The notes under the pieces: generated by a model | The model's input: only the letters and a program-made list of their open reading frames with translations | What the model was told of the DNA's origin: nothing | Database searches by the model: none | Part shown: in pieces, positions 1-10,929 of the stretch | Numbering within the stretch: position 1 is the first letter of the stretch | Layout of the letters: each line of letters begins with the position of its first letter | Origin: Aeromicrobium sp. | Lineage (GTDB): Bacteria; Actinomycetota; Actinomycetes; Propionibacteriales; Nocardioidaceae | DNA: 44,272 nucleotides | Assembly (NCBI GenBank): GCA_014377785.1 | Contig: JACMOZ010000399.1 | Coordinates: forward strand, 1-44,272 | Direction: 5' to 3' | Position numbers and translations under genes: made by a program

Positions 1-142
1 CAAGATCCTCGAGGAGGGCCACTACATCGTAGAAGGTGGCATCAACTTCTCGGCTGTCCGGGCCGTCGTGCACGGCGGTGCGGAGTACGGCGCAGTCAGC
101 GACCGTGACAGTGGTCTCTGGATCTTCAAGTACAACGGTTAG
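1..142 (+). CDS. 3' end of an unidentified protein (start outside window)
   Basis: An open frame enters from the left edge (codons begin at base 2) and stops at TAG 140-142, giving 46 residues that end ...GLWIFKYNG. I recognise no family. The piece has alternating hydrophobic and Gly residues (EEGHYIVEGG, AVVHGGAEYG) that could belong to a beta-rich domain, but that is only an impression. It converges on the minus-strand tRNA cluster, and a strong hairpin follows 14 nt after the stop, which supports a real gene end here. The true length cannot be known from this window. Confidence 0.6.
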   Translation, partial: KILEEGHYIVEGGINFSAVRAVVHGGAEYGAVSDRDSGLWIFKYNG

Positions 143-156
143 TTCGACGTAGCAAG

Positions 157-197
157 AAATCGATCGGGCCCTGGTCTTGGATGGGCCCGATCGATTT
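157..197 (+). terminator. Perfect 15-bp hairpin after the unidentified gene
   Basis: The arm AAATCGATCGGGCCC (157-171) is exactly mirrored at 183-197 around an 11-nt loop. It lies just downstream of the stop at 142 and ends in ATTT on the plus strand. It is probably an intrinsic terminator and could work in both directions. There is no long U-tract. Confidence 0.75.
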
Positions 198-325
198 GCG
201 TGCTCTTCCGACACGCTCCTGGCTGGCTCTGGATTAACAGTGCACCCACCGAGGCCGGTGGTTTGCTGGAGCAGCACTGGCGGCGATTCGGTCGAAAGGG
301 AAGGCGAGCAAATCGCAGGTTGGGC

Positions 326-343
326 TACCTAGTTTCGTAGGTA
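326..343 (-). terminator. Small hairpin downstream of tRNA-Ala
   Basis: TACCTA (326-331) pairs with TAGGTA (338-343) across a 6-nt loop, 10 nt beyond the 3' end of the minus-strand tRNA-Ala. It may mark the end of the tRNA transcript or act as a processing signal. There is no U-tract, so the call is weak. Confidence 0.3.
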
Positions 344-353
344 ACTCATTTTG

Positions 354-426
354 TGGAGCCAAGGGGACTCGAACCCCTAACCCCCTGCTTGCAAAGCAGG
401 TGCGCTACCAATTGCGCCATGGCCCC
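354..426 (-). tRNA. tRNA-Ala (anticodon TGC)
   Basis: The reverse complement folds as a standard 73-nt tRNA. The acceptor stem GGGGCCA pairs with TGGCTCC (one G-U), with discriminator A. The D arm has GCGC stems, the anticodon stem CCTGC/GCAGG encloses loop TTTGCAA with anticodon TGC, and the T loop is TTCGAGT. The 3' CCA is not encoded (the next bases are CAA), so it needs the CCA-adding enzyme found at 24854-26293. It pairs with tRNA-Ile(GAT) downstream of gyrA, a usual actinobacterial arrangement. Confidence 0.97.
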
Positions 427-447
427 TCATGAAATTTTAGCGGCCGA

Positions 448-564
448 TCAGACCTTGTCTGTCGCTTCGGCCCACACGTCTTCCGGCTTGTTGTCGTGCG
501 ACTTGCTGACCGCCCATAGGGCACCGGCGACTACCAATCCCAGGCCAATAATCTTCTTCATCAT
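448..564 (-). CDS. DLW-39 family small protein
   Basis: A 38-residue protein starts MMKKIIGLGL and ends EDVWAEATDKV. It has one hydrophobic segment (about residues 4-19) after a short basic N-terminus. The acidic tail with D-V-W-x-E-A-T-D matches the DLW-39 family, tiny proteins known from this spot between tRNA-Ile and tRNA-Ala in actinobacteria. Two adjacent ATG codons are possible (564 or 561). AAAGG lies 4 nt before the first and 7 nt before the second. Membrane association is inferred from hydrophobicity. The function of the family is unknown to me. It is shorter than most gene callers accept and easily missed. Confidence 0.75.
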   Translation of the reverse strand: MMKKIIGLGLVVAGALWAVSKSHDNKPEDVWAEATDKV

Positions 565-587
565 TCCGCCTTTCAGGGGAATTTCAG

Positions 588-662
588 TGGGCGTACGAGG
601 ACTTGAACCTCGGACCTCTTCCTTATCAGGGAAGCGCTCTAACCAGGCTGAGCTATACGCCC
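588..662 (-). tRNA. tRNA-Ile (anticodon GAT)
   Basis: The reverse complement gives a 75-nt tRNA. The acceptor stem GGGCGTA pairs exactly with TACGCCC, discriminator A. The D arm reads AGCTCAGCCTGGTTAGAGCG, the anticodon loop CTGATAA carries GAT, and the T loop is TTCAAGT. CCA is not encoded. It lies 71 nt downstream of the DUF3566 gene on the same strand, so it may share read-through transcription with gyrBA. Confidence 0.97.
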
Positions 663-733
663 TCAACAGCGATGAAGATTACCCTATTGACCACCCCATC
701 CCCAACCCGGGTAGGGCATCAAAACGGTAGGAC

Positions 734-1447
734 TCAGTCGTCTTCGGCGAGGGTAATGTCGACACCGCCCAGCAATTGGGCAGCGAGGTTGTAAAGATAG
801 GCACCGATCGTGGCGACTGCTGTCGTGATGATGACGTTGATGGCCGAAATCACCAGTGTCAGTCCGACGATTCGCCCGAAGCCGAGGTATCGGGTGATGT
901 CGAAGCTATTCGAGTTATCACTGAGGACTGACGTGACACTGGAATTGATCTGATCCCACACCCCAGCGAAAGACAACACAATCCACAGGATGGTGACCGC
1001 AACAACCGCGACAATCATCAGCGCGACCGTCAGAGCGAATGTCACCTTGGTGACCGACCACGGGTCGACTCGGACGAGTTTGAGGCTCGCCTGACGGCCC
1101 GAAGCGGCTGTGGCAGCCGAAACGTGGAATTGGTCGTCCTTGGCCGCGGGAATCACGGCGGTCGCCGCCGAGCCTGTGGTGGTGCGCGCATATTCACCTG
1201 CCGTGATCGGCCGCGAGACCGCCGTCACTCCGTCGACTTTGGTTGATCCCGGCGAGGACGTGACAACCGGTTTGGGATTGCGCAATGACGGAGGAACGGT
1301 GGCGGCGATGCGCTCGGTCATGCTTACCTTGACGCCCTTGGGATCTTCGGCCTTGGCGGGCTTGGCCAGGCGCGGAACCTTGGCTGCGGGCGCGTCGTCG
1401 GCCGCAGTCGATCCCGGTGAACTCTTGTCGGGAGTTTCGTCGTTCAC
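734..1447 (-). CDS. DUF3566 membrane protein downstream of gyrA
   Basis: This 237-residue protein has a long polar N-terminal half (about 1-125) rich in Ala, Pro, Ser, Thr and Lys. Two transmembrane helices follow, at about 133-160 ([20 protein letters not shown]) and 189-220. It ends with an acidic tail (LAEDD). The C-terminal part matches DUF3566, an actinobacterial family encoded directly after gyrA; its function is not established. The start GTG (1445-1447) overlaps the gyrA stop by four bases (GTGA), so translation is probably coupled to gyrA. The Pro/Ala-rich N-terminus is presumably a disordered cytoplasmic region. Confidence 0.85.
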   Translation of the reverse strand: MNDETPDKSSPGSTAADDAPAAKVPRLAKPAKAEDPKGVKVSMTERIAATVPPSLRNPKPVVTSSPGSTKVDGVTAVSRPITAGEYARTTTGSAATAVIPAAKDDQFHVSAATAASGRQASLKLVRVDPWSVTKVTFALTVALMIVAVVAVTILWIVLSFAGVWDQINSSVTSVLSDNSNSFDITRYLGFGRIVGLTLVISAINVIITTAVATIGAYLYNLAAQLLGGVDITLAEDD

Positions 1448-3984
1448 TGCTCTCCACCCTCGTTGATCGTGTCGTCCTCTTCGGCGAGCTGCTCGGTGTT
1501 GCGGGCGATCGTGACCACGCGGTCATCTCCCTTGAACTTTACAAAACTGACCCCCATCGTGCCACGGCCGGTTGCATTGACCCCGGACACGAGGCTTCTG
1601 GTGACCTGGCCGTTGGCCGTGACCGAGATGACATCGTCGGAATCGTTCAGCACCAGGCCGCCGACGAGTTCGCCCCGGGCGCCAGTGATCTGCATCGCCT
1701 TGATGCCGAGTCCACCGCGACCCTGAAGGCGATATTCCTCCACCTTCGTCTTCTTGGCGAAGCCGCCATCGGTCACGGTGAAGACATATTTCTGTGCTGC
1801 CACCTCTTCAGCGTCACCATCATCGACTTCACGCGCACGGATGACGGACATTGAGAGCATTTCGTCTTGCGTCCGGAACTTCATACCGGTGACGCCTGAG
1901 GTAGCACGGCCCATCGGACGCAATTGCGTGTCATCGGCGCGGAAGCGGATGGCCTGCGCCTTTTTGGAGATCAACAACAGGTCGTCGTTGGGGCCGACGA
2001 GTTCGGCACCAATCAGCTCGTCGTCCTCCTCGCGGAAGTTGATAGCGATGACGCCTGACTGGCGCGGGCTGTTGTAGTCGCCCAGTCGGGTCTTCTTGAC
2101 CAGTCCCTTGCGCGTGGCGAGCACAAGGTAAGGAATCTGCTCGTAGTCGCGGATCGCCAGAACACGGGCGATTTCCTCATCCGGCTGGAATGAGAGCAAG
2201 CCGGCGACATGACCGCCCTTTGCATCGCGCCCGGCTTCGGGGAGTTGGTAGGCCTTGGTGCGATAGACCCGGCCTGCCGTTGTGAAGAACAGGATCCAAT
2301 GATGACTCGTGGTCGGGAAGGCGTGCTCGACGACATCGGCTCCACGCAGCGCGGCGCCGCGAACACCCTTACCGCCGCGATGTTGCACGCGGTATAGGTC
2401 GGTACGGGTGCGTTTGGCATAACCGCCGTGAGTGATCGTCACGACAACTTCCTCATCGGGAATGAGGTCTTCCATCGACATGTCACCGTCGGCGGCGACG
2501 AACTGGCTACGACGGTCGTCGCCGAACTTGTCGGCGATCTGCGCGACTTCCTCGGAAACGATCGAACGCTGACGTTCGGGCTTGGCAAGAATGTCCTGGT
2601 AGTCCGCGATGAGACGTTCATACTCGAGAAGTTCGTCGATGATCTTTTGGCGCTCAAGTGCGGCAAGGCGGCGCAATTGCATCTCGAGGATCGCCTGGGC
2701 CTGGATCTCGTCGATTTCCAGGAGTTCGATCAGCCCGTCGCGAGCGTCGTTGGGTGTTGGGCTGCGCCGAATCAAGGCAATGACGTCGTCGAGCGCGTCG
2801 AGGGCCTTGACCAAACCGCGGGATATATGTGCTCTCTCCTCGGCACGGCGCAGTCGGTATGCCGTCCGCCGCTGGATGACTTCGATCTGGTGGGTGATCC
2901 AGTTGGTGATGAAGGCATCGAGGGTCAGGGTGCGTGGAACCTCGTCGACAAGTGCCAGCATGTTGGCGGAGAAGTTGGATTGAAGTTCGGTGTGCTTGTA
3001 AAGGTTGTTGAGCACGACCCGGGCGACCGCATCGCGCTTGAGCACGACAACCAGTCGGCGGCCGGTGCGCGACGAGGAGTCATCGCGCAGATCGGCTATG
3101 CCCTGGACCTTGCCCGAGTTGTGGAGTTCGGCGATCTTTTGCGAGAGGTTGTCGGGGTTGACCTGGTAGGGCAATTCGGTGACGACTAAGCAGATGCGGC
3201 CTTTGTTGTCTTCCTCGATGGAGACAACGGCGCGCATAGTGACCGAACCGCGACCGGTGCGGTACATGTCCTGAATGCCCTGATTGCCGACAATCAGGGC
3301 GTTGGTCGGGAAGTCCGGGCCTTTGATGCGTTCAATCAACGCTTCGAGGAGTTCCTCTTTGCCGGCTTCGGGGTTCTCGAGCGCCCATTGCACACCGGCT
3401 ACGACTTCACGCAGGTTGTGCGGCGGAATGTTGGTGGCCATGCCGACCGCGATCCCGGCCGAGCCGTTGACCAACAGGTTGGGAAAGCGCGCCGGGAGGA
3501 CAGTGGGTTCTTGCGAACGTCCATCGTAGTTGGGCTTGAAGTCGACGGTATCCTCGTCGATTTCGCGCACCATCTCCATGGCGATGGGGGCCAGTTTGCA
3601 CTCGGTATAACGCATCGCGGCGGCGCCGTCGTTGCCCGGTGAACCGAAGTTGCCCTGGCCCGAAACCATCGGTGCCCGCATGACCCACGGCTGGGCTAGG
3701 CGCACCAGCGTGTCATAAATCGCGGTGTCGCCGTGCGGGTGATATTGACCCATGACGTCACCGACGATGCGGCTGCATTTGGAGAAGCCCTTGTCGGGTC
3801 GGTAGCCGCCGTCATACATCGCATACAGGACGCGGCGATGGACCGGCTTGAGGCCGTCGCGTACGTCGGGGAGGGCGCGCGCCACGATCACGCTCATGGC
3901 GTAGTCGATGTAGGAACGCTGCATCTCGACCTGCAACTCGACGGGTTCGATCCGGTCGTGCTGCGGTGGTTGTGTTTCAGTCAC
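1444..3984 (-). CDS. gyrA: DNA gyrase subunit A
   Basis: This 846-residue subunit breaks and rejoins DNA in the A2B2 gyrase that introduces negative supercoils. The breakage-reunion domain occupies about residues 1-500, with catalytic Tyr126 in RYTECK. The quinolone-determining segment around 81-91 reads [11 protein letters not shown], so the position equal to E. coli Ser83 is Thr87 and Asp87 is Asp91. The C-terminal beta-pinwheel domain contains a GyrA box (QHRGGKG) needed for DNA wrapping. The start is GTG at 3984 with GGGAAG upstream. It lies 66 nt after gyrB, likely in one operon, and overlaps the DUF3566 gene by 4 nt. The gap to gyrB is made of tandem duplications (see repeats). Confidence 0.98.
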   Translation of the reverse strand: MTETQPPQHDRIEPVELQVEMQRSYIDYAMSVIVARALPDVRDGLKPVHRRVLYAMYDGGYRPDKGFSKCSRIVGDVMGQYHPHGDTAIYDTLVRLAQPWVMRAPMVSGQGNFGSPGNDGAAAMRYTECKLAPIAMEMVREIDEDTVDFKPNYDGRSQEPTVLPARFPNLLVNGSAGIAVGMATNIPPHNLREVVAGVQWALENPEAGKEELLEALIERIKGPDFPTNALIVGNQGIQDMYRTGRGSVTMRAVVSIEEDNKGRICLVVTELPYQVNPDNLSQKIAELHNSGKVQGIADLRDDSSSRTGRRLVVVLKRDAVARVVLNNLYKHTELQSNFSANMLALVDEVPRTLTLDAFITNWITHQIEVIQRRTAYRLRRAEERAHISRGLVKALDALDDVIALIRRSPTPNDARDGLIELLEIDEIQAQAILEMQLRRLAALERQKIIDELLEYERLIADYQDILAKPERQRSIVSEEVAQIADKFGDDRRSQFVAADGDMSMEDLIPDEEVVVTITHGGYAKRTRTDLYRVQHRGGKGVRGAALRGADVVEHAFPTTSHHWILFFTTAGRVYRTKAYQLPEAGRDAKGGHVAGLLSFQPDEEIARVLAIRDYEQIPYLVLATRKGLVKKTRLGDYNSPRQSGVIAINFREEDDELIGAELVGPNDDLLLISKKAQAIRFRADDTQLRPMGRATSGVTGMKFRTQDEMLSMSVIRAREVDDGDAEEVAAQKYVFTVTDGGFAKKTKVEEYRLQGRGGLGIKAMQITGARGELVGGLVLNDSDDVISVTANGQVTRSLVSGVNATGRGTMGVSFVKFKGDDRVVTIARNTEQLAEEDDTINEGGEQ

Positions 3985-3992
3985 GTGCTTCC

Positions 3993-4023
3993 CTCAATGT
4001 GCTTGGTCTCAATGTGCTGGGGT
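3993..4023. repeat. 15-bp tandem repeat just upstream of gyrA
   Basis: CTCAATGTGCTTGGT (3993-4007) is followed at once by CTCAATGTGCTGGGGT (4008-4023), a near-identical second copy. It occupies the gyrB-gyrA gap directly in front of the gyrA ribosome-binding region. On the minus strand the sequence before the gyrA GTG (AAGCACGTGA) resembles a third, diverged unit. Confidence 0.8.
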
Positions 4024-4026
4024 GTA

Positions 4027-6111
<2,085 letters not shown>

Positions 6112-6309
6112 TCACGCATTGTCCACCGCAAAACAGGGGTCGGATTGCCGCCCGCATGCCACACAGAGCGACAAAAGCGACGCATGAGCGCTTCAAGAGT
6201 CCCGAGTTCGATACCCCATACGCACCGAGTAGCTAAAAACTCCGCAGAACGGAACGTCGGGATGATTCTCGATTGGCCAGTCTTTGGCGTCGTCAGTCAT
6301 CGTAGAGAG

Positions 6310-7128
6310 ATGAGCGAAACCCTGGAAGTCCGACGTCGAACGGCTGCACCGATCGGCCTTTTCGTCGTCAGCTTGGTCGCTCTGCTCGCCACGGCACGAA
6401 TTGCGCTGGCCAGTTCGCGCGGTCAACTTATGGACCAGCGAGCCATGGAATCGATTTATGCCGGGCTTGACGCAAAGCAAACTATGCTCGGGTATTTGGG
6501 CTACATCTCGATTGGCACCGCGGCCGTCGCCCTCGTTATCTGCGTCATTCTTGCCCTCGCACAGGGCCGACTCCGTTTGGCCCTCGCTGCAGCAATCATC
6601 ATCGCCGGCGCCAATATCACTACTCAGGTCCTTAAATACTTCGTGTTCGACCGACCCGACCTCGGATTCAACACTCTCAACAGTTTGCCGAGTGGTCATA
6701 CGACGGTGGTGACCAGTGTTGTTCTTGCCACGCTTCTCGTTGCCCCGACGGCACTGCGTCCTTTGTTCGCGATCGCCGGTTCATTTGCTGTCACCCTCAC
6801 CGGCGCCTCGACAGTCGCCGCGGGTTGGCATCGGCCGGCCGACGTCATCGCTGCGCTGGCCGTATGCCTGTTGTGGGCATCAGCGGTCGCGATGTTCGTC
6901 GGTGTGCGTTCGGTCGGAGCGGGAGCGATCCCAGCGATGGTGGTGTCTCTCCTGGGTGCCGCCGCGGCCGGAATCTTACTGATCGTCGTCGTCGGCGTTC
7001 GTCCGACCGGCGGCTGGGACGGTCTGGCAGATGCCGCCGCCGTGCTGGGCATCATCGGTGCGCTCACAGCCTTGGCGCTCGGTTCTTTTGCGCGGCTCGC
7101 GCCGGCCCGACTCGCGCTTCGGCGGTGA
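6310..7128 (+). CDS. PAP2-superfamily membrane phosphatase
   Basis: This 272-residue multi-pass membrane protein begins MSETLEVRRR and has about six hydrophobic segments. It carries the PAP2 active-site motifs: K-Y-F-V-F-D-R-P, then S-L-P-S-G-H-T-T, then G-W-H-R-P-A-D, whose His and Asp are the expected nucleophile and its partner. In motif 3 the usual Ser-Arg pair reads Ser-Thr. The family dephosphorylates lipid phosphates such as phosphatidate or polyprenyl pyrophosphate on the outer membrane face; the substrate is not visible here. It is divergent from gyrB. The frame extends upstream to 6055 but that part lacks family features. AGAGAG precedes the chosen ATG. Confidence 0.85.
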   Translation: MSETLEVRRRTAAPIGLFVVSLVALLATARIALASSRGQLMDQRAMESIYAGLDAKQTMLGYLGYISIGTAAVALVICVILALAQGRLRLALAAAIIIAGANITTQVLKYFVFDRPDLGFNTLNSLPSGHTTVVTSVVLATLLVAPTALRPLFAIAGSFAVTLTGASTVAAGWHRPADVIAALAVCLLWASAVAMFVGVRSVGAGAIPAMVVSLLGAAAAGILLIVVVGVRPTGGWDGLADAAAVLGIIGALTALALGSFARLAPARLALRR

Positions 7129-7201
7129 GTTACGCACCACCCCCGCCCGGGTCGGTGAGTTAGGCACCACCCACGGCGACTCTGTGGTGCGTATGTCACC
7201 G
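7123..7201. repeat. Palindromic intergenic element (forward-forward-reverse units)
   Basis: Three related units fill the gap between convergent genes: CGGTGAGTTACGCACCACCC (7123-7142), CGGTGAGTTAGGCACCACCC (7153-7172), and the inverted GTGGTGCGTATGTCACCG (7184-7201). The outer pair can form a long stem, so it may act as a bidirectional terminator. The first unit overlaps the stop codon of the PAP2 gene. Confidence 0.75.
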
Positions 7202-7223
7202 CCAACTGGGGGATGGCCGTGAT

Positions 7224-7769
7224 TTAGCCGTAGGTGTCGCGGGGACCCCGCGCGTTGCGGATCGTCCGCTTGCCTTTGATCCAGGATGGTCCTTTTGGCC
7301 CGCTGATGTTAATGCGCACGACCGAACCCTGACCCAGTCGAGTGTTGAGCTTGGCGACGATGCGCGGGGCCAACAGCCGAAGTTGCGTTGCCCACGCCGT
7401 CGAGTCTGCCTCGACCTCGAGTTGACCGTCCTCATAGCCCGCGATGATGCAATGTCGGGCGACTTCCTCACCGACGATCGCAGCCCAGTCGGTAAAGACC
7501 TGTTGGGCAGAGAGGTTTTCCGCCCAACCTTGATCGGCAATCAGCTTGCCGAGGAATTGGGCAAGGGGTTCGGGATCGTCCCTGGATTCCCGCTTGACGC
7601 CGCGAGAAGTGCTTGGTTTCCTGCCAGCGCGGCGGGGTTGCTTCGGCGCCGAGGTTCGATAGCCGTTGGCAATGTCGCGGGCCAGCTCGAGTCCGTCGGC
7701 TTTGGCGGCCTGCTCGGGAGCGGACGTCGATTCAGGTTCGGAGGATTGGGGTTCCGGTGGCTCATTCAC
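7224..7769 (-). CDS. dciA: DciA / DUF721 family helicase-recruitment protein
   Basis: A 181-residue protein. The N-terminal third is polar and low-complexity (PEPQSSEPES). The C-terminal DUF721 domain (about 90-170) contains W-A-x-I-V-G-E-E-V-A-R-H, STAWATQLRLL and the end of the KH-like fold (VRINISGP). DciA proteins interact with the replicative helicase DnaB in bacteria lacking DnaC/DnaI, and the gene beside recF is the usual actinobacterial context. The GTG at 7767-7769 overlaps the recF stop by 8 nt, implying coupled translation. An upstream start at 7808 would lie wholly inside recF and is less likely. It ends next to the palindromic element at 7123-7201. Confidence 0.88.
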   Translation of the reverse strand: MNEPPEPQSSEPESTSAPEQAAKADGLELARDIANGYRTSAPKQPRRAGRKPSTSRGVKRESRDDPEPLAQFLGKLIADQGWAENLSAQQVFTDWAAIVGEEVARHCIIAGYEDGQLEVEADSTAWATQLRLLAPRIVAKLNTRLGQGSVVRINISGPKGPSWIKGKRTIRNARGPRDTYG

Positions 7770-8886
7770 GAGTAACCGAGCCGTCCTTGACCCGGAACCG
7801 TTGACCAATGAGGCCTTCCGGGACGTCGGCGGCGACGGCGGCCGTCACCAGCACTTGTTCGGCTGAGCCGACCAACGAGGCGAGTTGATCACGACGATTC
7901 AGATCGAGTTCGGCAAACACATCATCAAGGATAAGCACCGGATCATCGCCATCGGCGCGCAGAAGTTCGAACGACGACAGCCTCAGGGCTAGCGCGAATG
8001 ACCACGACTCGCCGTGACTCGCATAGCCCTTGGCAGGCAACTCGCCAAGAGTCAACGTCACATCATCGCGGTGCGGGCCGACGAGGCTGACACCACGATC
8101 GAGTTCGTCTCGTCGACGAAGGGCCAGTTCGGCGAGAAGAGCTGCGGTCAACGCGGGCGCATCGACGAATGCAGTGTCCAACCCGAACGATGGTTTGTAG
8201 ACCGCCGTGGCAACTTGTCTGTCCGTGGCGGCATTGGCAGCAACTTGGATATAGGCCGCGGCAAGATAAGGCGCAAGGTTGGCAAGGAGGGCGATGCGCG
8301 CGGCCATCAGTGCCCCGCCCACCCGGGCGAGGTTCTCGTCCCAGATGTCCAGTGTCGGCAATTCGGCGTCGCGCCTGCGGCCGGCCGATTTGAGAAGCGT
8401 ATTGCGCTGCCGGAGGATCCGATCGTAATCGGCTTTGACCCCGGCGAGCCGCGGCGTCTGCAGGATCAACAAGGAGTCGAGAAAGTGCCGTCGTTCGGCG
8501 GGATCGCCCTTGATGAGGGCGAGGTCATCGGGCGAAAACAACACGGTGCGCAAGACGCCAACGATGTCCCTCGTGCGCGGCAGCGGCGATTTGTTGATGC
8601 GGGCGCGATTGGCCTTGCCGGGATTGATCTCGACTTCGAGCAGTGCAGTGCGATCTCCGCGAACCACGCTCGCACGCACCACAGCCCGGTCCGTATTGGC
8701 CTTGACCAGCGGGGTCTCGCTGGCGACGCGGTGAGAGTCTAACGTCGCGACGTAGTCGATCGCCTCGACGAGATTTGTTTTGCCCTGTCCGTTCGCCCCG
8801 ATGAACGCGGTCGCACCGGGCTGGAGATCGACCTCGACTTCGCCATAGGAACGAAAATTGTGCAACGTCAGACGAGCGACCCGCAT
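7762..8886 (-). CDS. recF: DNA replication and repair protein RecF
   Basis: A 374-residue SMC-like ATPase that helps load RecA at gaps. It begins MRVARLTLHNFRSYGE, followed by Walker A GANGQGKT at about 33-40. The signature SLVGPHRDD and Walker B region PVLILDDVFAELD lie near the C-terminus, in the usual order, and the length is typical. The start is ATG at 8886, two bases after the gnd stop, and the 3' end overlaps dciA. It belongs to the dnaN-gnd-recF-dciA run on the minus strand. Confidence 0.97.
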   Translation of the reverse strand: MRVARLTLHNFRSYGEVEVDLQPGATAFIGANGQGKTNLVEAIDYVATLDSHRVASETPLVKANTDRAVVRASVVRGDRTALLEVEINPGKANRARINKSPLPRTRDIVGVLRTVLFSPDDLALIKGDPAERRHFLDSLLILQTPRLAGVKADYDRILRQRNTLLKSAGRRRDAELPTLDIWDENLARVGGALMAARIALLANLAPYLAAAYIQVAANAATDRQVATAVYKPSFGLDTAFVDAPALTAALLAELALRRRDELDRGVSLVGPHRDDVTLTLGELPAKGYASHGESWSFALALRLSSFELLRADGDDPVLILDDVFAELDLNRRDQLASLVGSAEQVLVTAAVAADVPEGLIGQRFRVKDGSVTRE

Positions 8887-8888
8887 AC

Positions 8889-9767
8889 CTACTTCTCGGA
8901 CTTGACCGCGTGGCCGCCGAATTGCTGCCTCATCGCGGCGACGGCCTTCATGGCCGGCGACTCTTCCTGACGCGAGTTGAATCGCGCAAAGAGCGAAGCT
9001 GTGATGGCGTGCAACGGCACAGCGTTTTCGATCGCCGCCTCGACGGTCCAGCGCCCTTCGCCCGAATCGTCGGCGTAACCGGCGATGGATTCCAGGCCAG
9101 GGTCTTCGACCAGCGCCTTGACGAAAAGGTCGAGCAGCCAGGAGCGAACGACAGTGCCTTCACGCCAGGAGTCGAAGACTTCGGGCACGTTGTCGACGAT
9201 GTCGACCTTCTCGAGGAGTTCGTAACCCTCGGCATAGGCCTGCATCATCGCGTACTCGATGCCGTTGTGAACCATCTTGGAGAAGTGACCCGCACCGACC
9301 CGGCCGGCGTGGACGAAGCCCGAATCGCCTTCCGGCTTCAAGGCGTCGAAAGCCGGTTGGACGATGGCCACGTCTTTGGTAGAACCACCCACCATGAGCG
9401 CATAGCCGTTTTGGAGTCCCCACACGCCGCCGCTGACGCCGACGTCAACGAAACCGATTTTCTTTTCGGCCAGCTCGGCGGCGTGCTTCTCATCATCTGT
9501 CCATCGGGAATTGCCGCCGTCGACGACGACGTCACCCTCACCGAGGAGACCAGCAAGTTCGGTCACCGTGGCGCGAGTCGGATCACCCGAAGGAACCATG
9601 ACCCAGACGACTTTGGGAGAAGGGAGCTTCTCGACGAGGTCGGCCAGGGAAGTCGCGTCGCTGACATCGGGGTTGCGGTCATATCCGACGACGGTGAGGC
9701 CCTTGGCGCGCATACGTTCGCGCATACTGCCGCCCATTTTTCCGAGACCGACGATTCCAATATGCAT
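8889..9767 (-). CDS. gnd: 6-phosphogluconate dehydrogenase, decarboxylating (short form)
   Basis: This 292-residue enzyme oxidises 6-phosphogluconate to ribulose 5-phosphate and CO2 in the pentose phosphate pathway, in the cytosol. The N-terminal Rossmann motif is G-I-V-G-L-G-K-M-G-G. The substrate loop VDGGNSRW is near residue 85, GVSGGVWGLQNG follows near 115, and the catalytic segment KMVHNGIEYAMMQAYAE is near 170. It is the short (about 300 aa) NAD-type form, not the 470-aa dimeric one; cofactor preference cannot be read with certainty. The gene sits between dnaN and recF, a widespread actinobacterial arrangement, with 19 nt to dnaN. Confidence 0.95.
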   Translation of the reverse strand: MHIGIVGLGKMGGSMRERMRAKGLTVVGYDRNPDVSDATSLADLVEKLPSPKVVWVMVPSGDPTRATVTELAGLLGEGDVVVDGGNSRWTDDEKHAAELAEKKIGFVDVGVSGGVWGLQNGYALMVGGSTKDVAIVQPAFDALKPEGDSGFVHAGRVGAGHFSKMVHNGIEYAMMQAYAEGYELLEKVDIVDNVPEVFDSWREGTVVRSWLLDLFVKALVEDPGLESIAGYADDSGEGRWTVEAAIENAVPLHAITASLFARFNSRQEESPAMKAVAAMRQQFGGHAVKSEK

Positions 9768-9786
9768 AGTTTTGCGCTCCTGACGT

Positions 9787-10929
9787 TCAGCTTTGCAAAC
9801 GCACGGGCATGATCAGGTAGCGGAAGGCGAAATCTGGTTCGGCCCCCACTTCCTGAACGCCGGCGATCGCTGCGGGCTTGGTGTGCTGGGTGAAGGACAA
9901 GTGCACGACCGGTTCGGACATGACCGCGAGACCCTCGAGGAGATAACTGGGGTTGAAGCCAATCGAGATGTCGGGGCCGTTGATTGTCGCCTCGATGGAT
10001 TCGGATGCCTGTGCCTCATCGCCGCTGCCGGCTTCGAGAAGGAGTTGACCGTCAGCGAACGTCAGGCGGACCGGCGTATTGCGCTCGGCGACCAAGGCGA
10101 CCCGCTTGACCGAGTCGACAAAGGTCTGGGTGTGAACATAAGCAACGGTCTCCGCCAGAGTCTGGAATAGCTGTCTGACTCGGGGGAAGTCGCCCTCGAG
10201 GAGTCTTGTCGTCGTACGGCGTGTTCCGCTGCCGACGATCCCCTCGAATCCGATCAGTCCTTCGCCCGCATCGCCCGAAGAAATGGCGATCGTGATGTCG
10301 CCTCCGGAGACCAGTGAACGCGCAGTTTCACTGAGTACTTTGGCGGGCACAAGTGCTTGGGCTGAAATATCCGACTTTTCGGGATACCACTCGAGGTCAC
10401 GCAGGCTTGCACGGAAACGGTCAGTCGCCATTAGTGAGATCGTGGAACCTTCCATCTCGAGGCGCACACCGGTGAGCAATGGAAGCATCTCGTCGCGGCC
10501 TGCTGCGGCGCTGGCCTGGCTGACGGCGCTGGCGAAGGCTTCGGACTTGACTGAACCCGAGGACGAGGGCATGTCGGGAAGTTGCGGGTATTCCTCGACC
10601 GGCATCGTCTGGAGGCTGAAGCGGGCGCTCCCGCAGACAACTGAAACCTTGGTGCCATCCAGTGACACGTCAACAGGCTTGTTGGGCAGCGATTTGACGA
10701 TTTCGGCGAGGAGCCGGCCCGAAACCAGTGCGCGTCCGTCATCGGCGACCTCGGCAGGCAATGTGGCACGGGTCGAGGTTTCATAATCGAATCCCGACAA
10801 GGTGAGTCCGTCGTTGCTGGTCTCGATCAGTAGACCGGCGAGGACTGGAACGCTCGGACGAATGGGCAGGCTGCGCGCCGTCCAGGCAACGGCATCGGCC
10901 AGGGTGTCGCGTTCGATGCGAAACTTCAC
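9787..10929 (-). CDS. dnaN: DNA polymerase III sliding clamp (beta subunit)
   Basis: The 380-residue ring-forming processivity clamp starts VKFRIERDTLADAVAW and ends FRYLIMPVRLQS, with the three repeated clamp domains expected for this length. I chose GTG at 10929 because GGAGG lies 9 nt upstream and the family begins here. The frame continues to 10980 but that part is oriC DNA. dnaN is transcribed away from oriC in the same direction as dnaA. The gnd-recF-dciA genes follow closely, so its promoter probably lies in the left part of oriC. Confidence 0.97.
   Translation of the reverse strand: MKFRIERDTLADAVAWTARSLPIRPSVPVLAGLLIETSNDGLTLSGFDYETSTRATLPAEVADDGRALVSGRLLAEIVKSLPNKPVDVSLDGTKVSVVCGSARFSLQTMPVEEYPQLPDMPSSSGSVKSEAFASAVSQASAAAGRDEMLPLLTGVRLEMEGSTISLMATDRFRASLRDLEWYPEKSDISAQALVPAKVLSETARSLVSGGDITIAISSGDAGEGLIGFEGIVGSGTRRTTTRLLEGDFPRVRQLFQTLAETVAYVHTQTFVDSVKRVALVAERNTPVRLTFADGQLLLEAGSGDEAQASESIEATINGPDISIGFNPSYLLEGLAVMSEPVVHLSFTQHTKPAAIAGVQEVGAEPDFAFRYLIMPVRLQS

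Noticed and set aside
353-730. Plus-strand open frames across the tRNA genes and the DLW-39 gene
   Set aside because: They translate tRNA complement sequence; the apparent peptides come from conserved tRNA arms.
3712-3744. Thr87 of GyrA at the Ser83-equivalent position as a resistance mutation
   Set aside because: The residue at this site varies naturally among actinobacteria, so sequence alone does not show acquired resistance.
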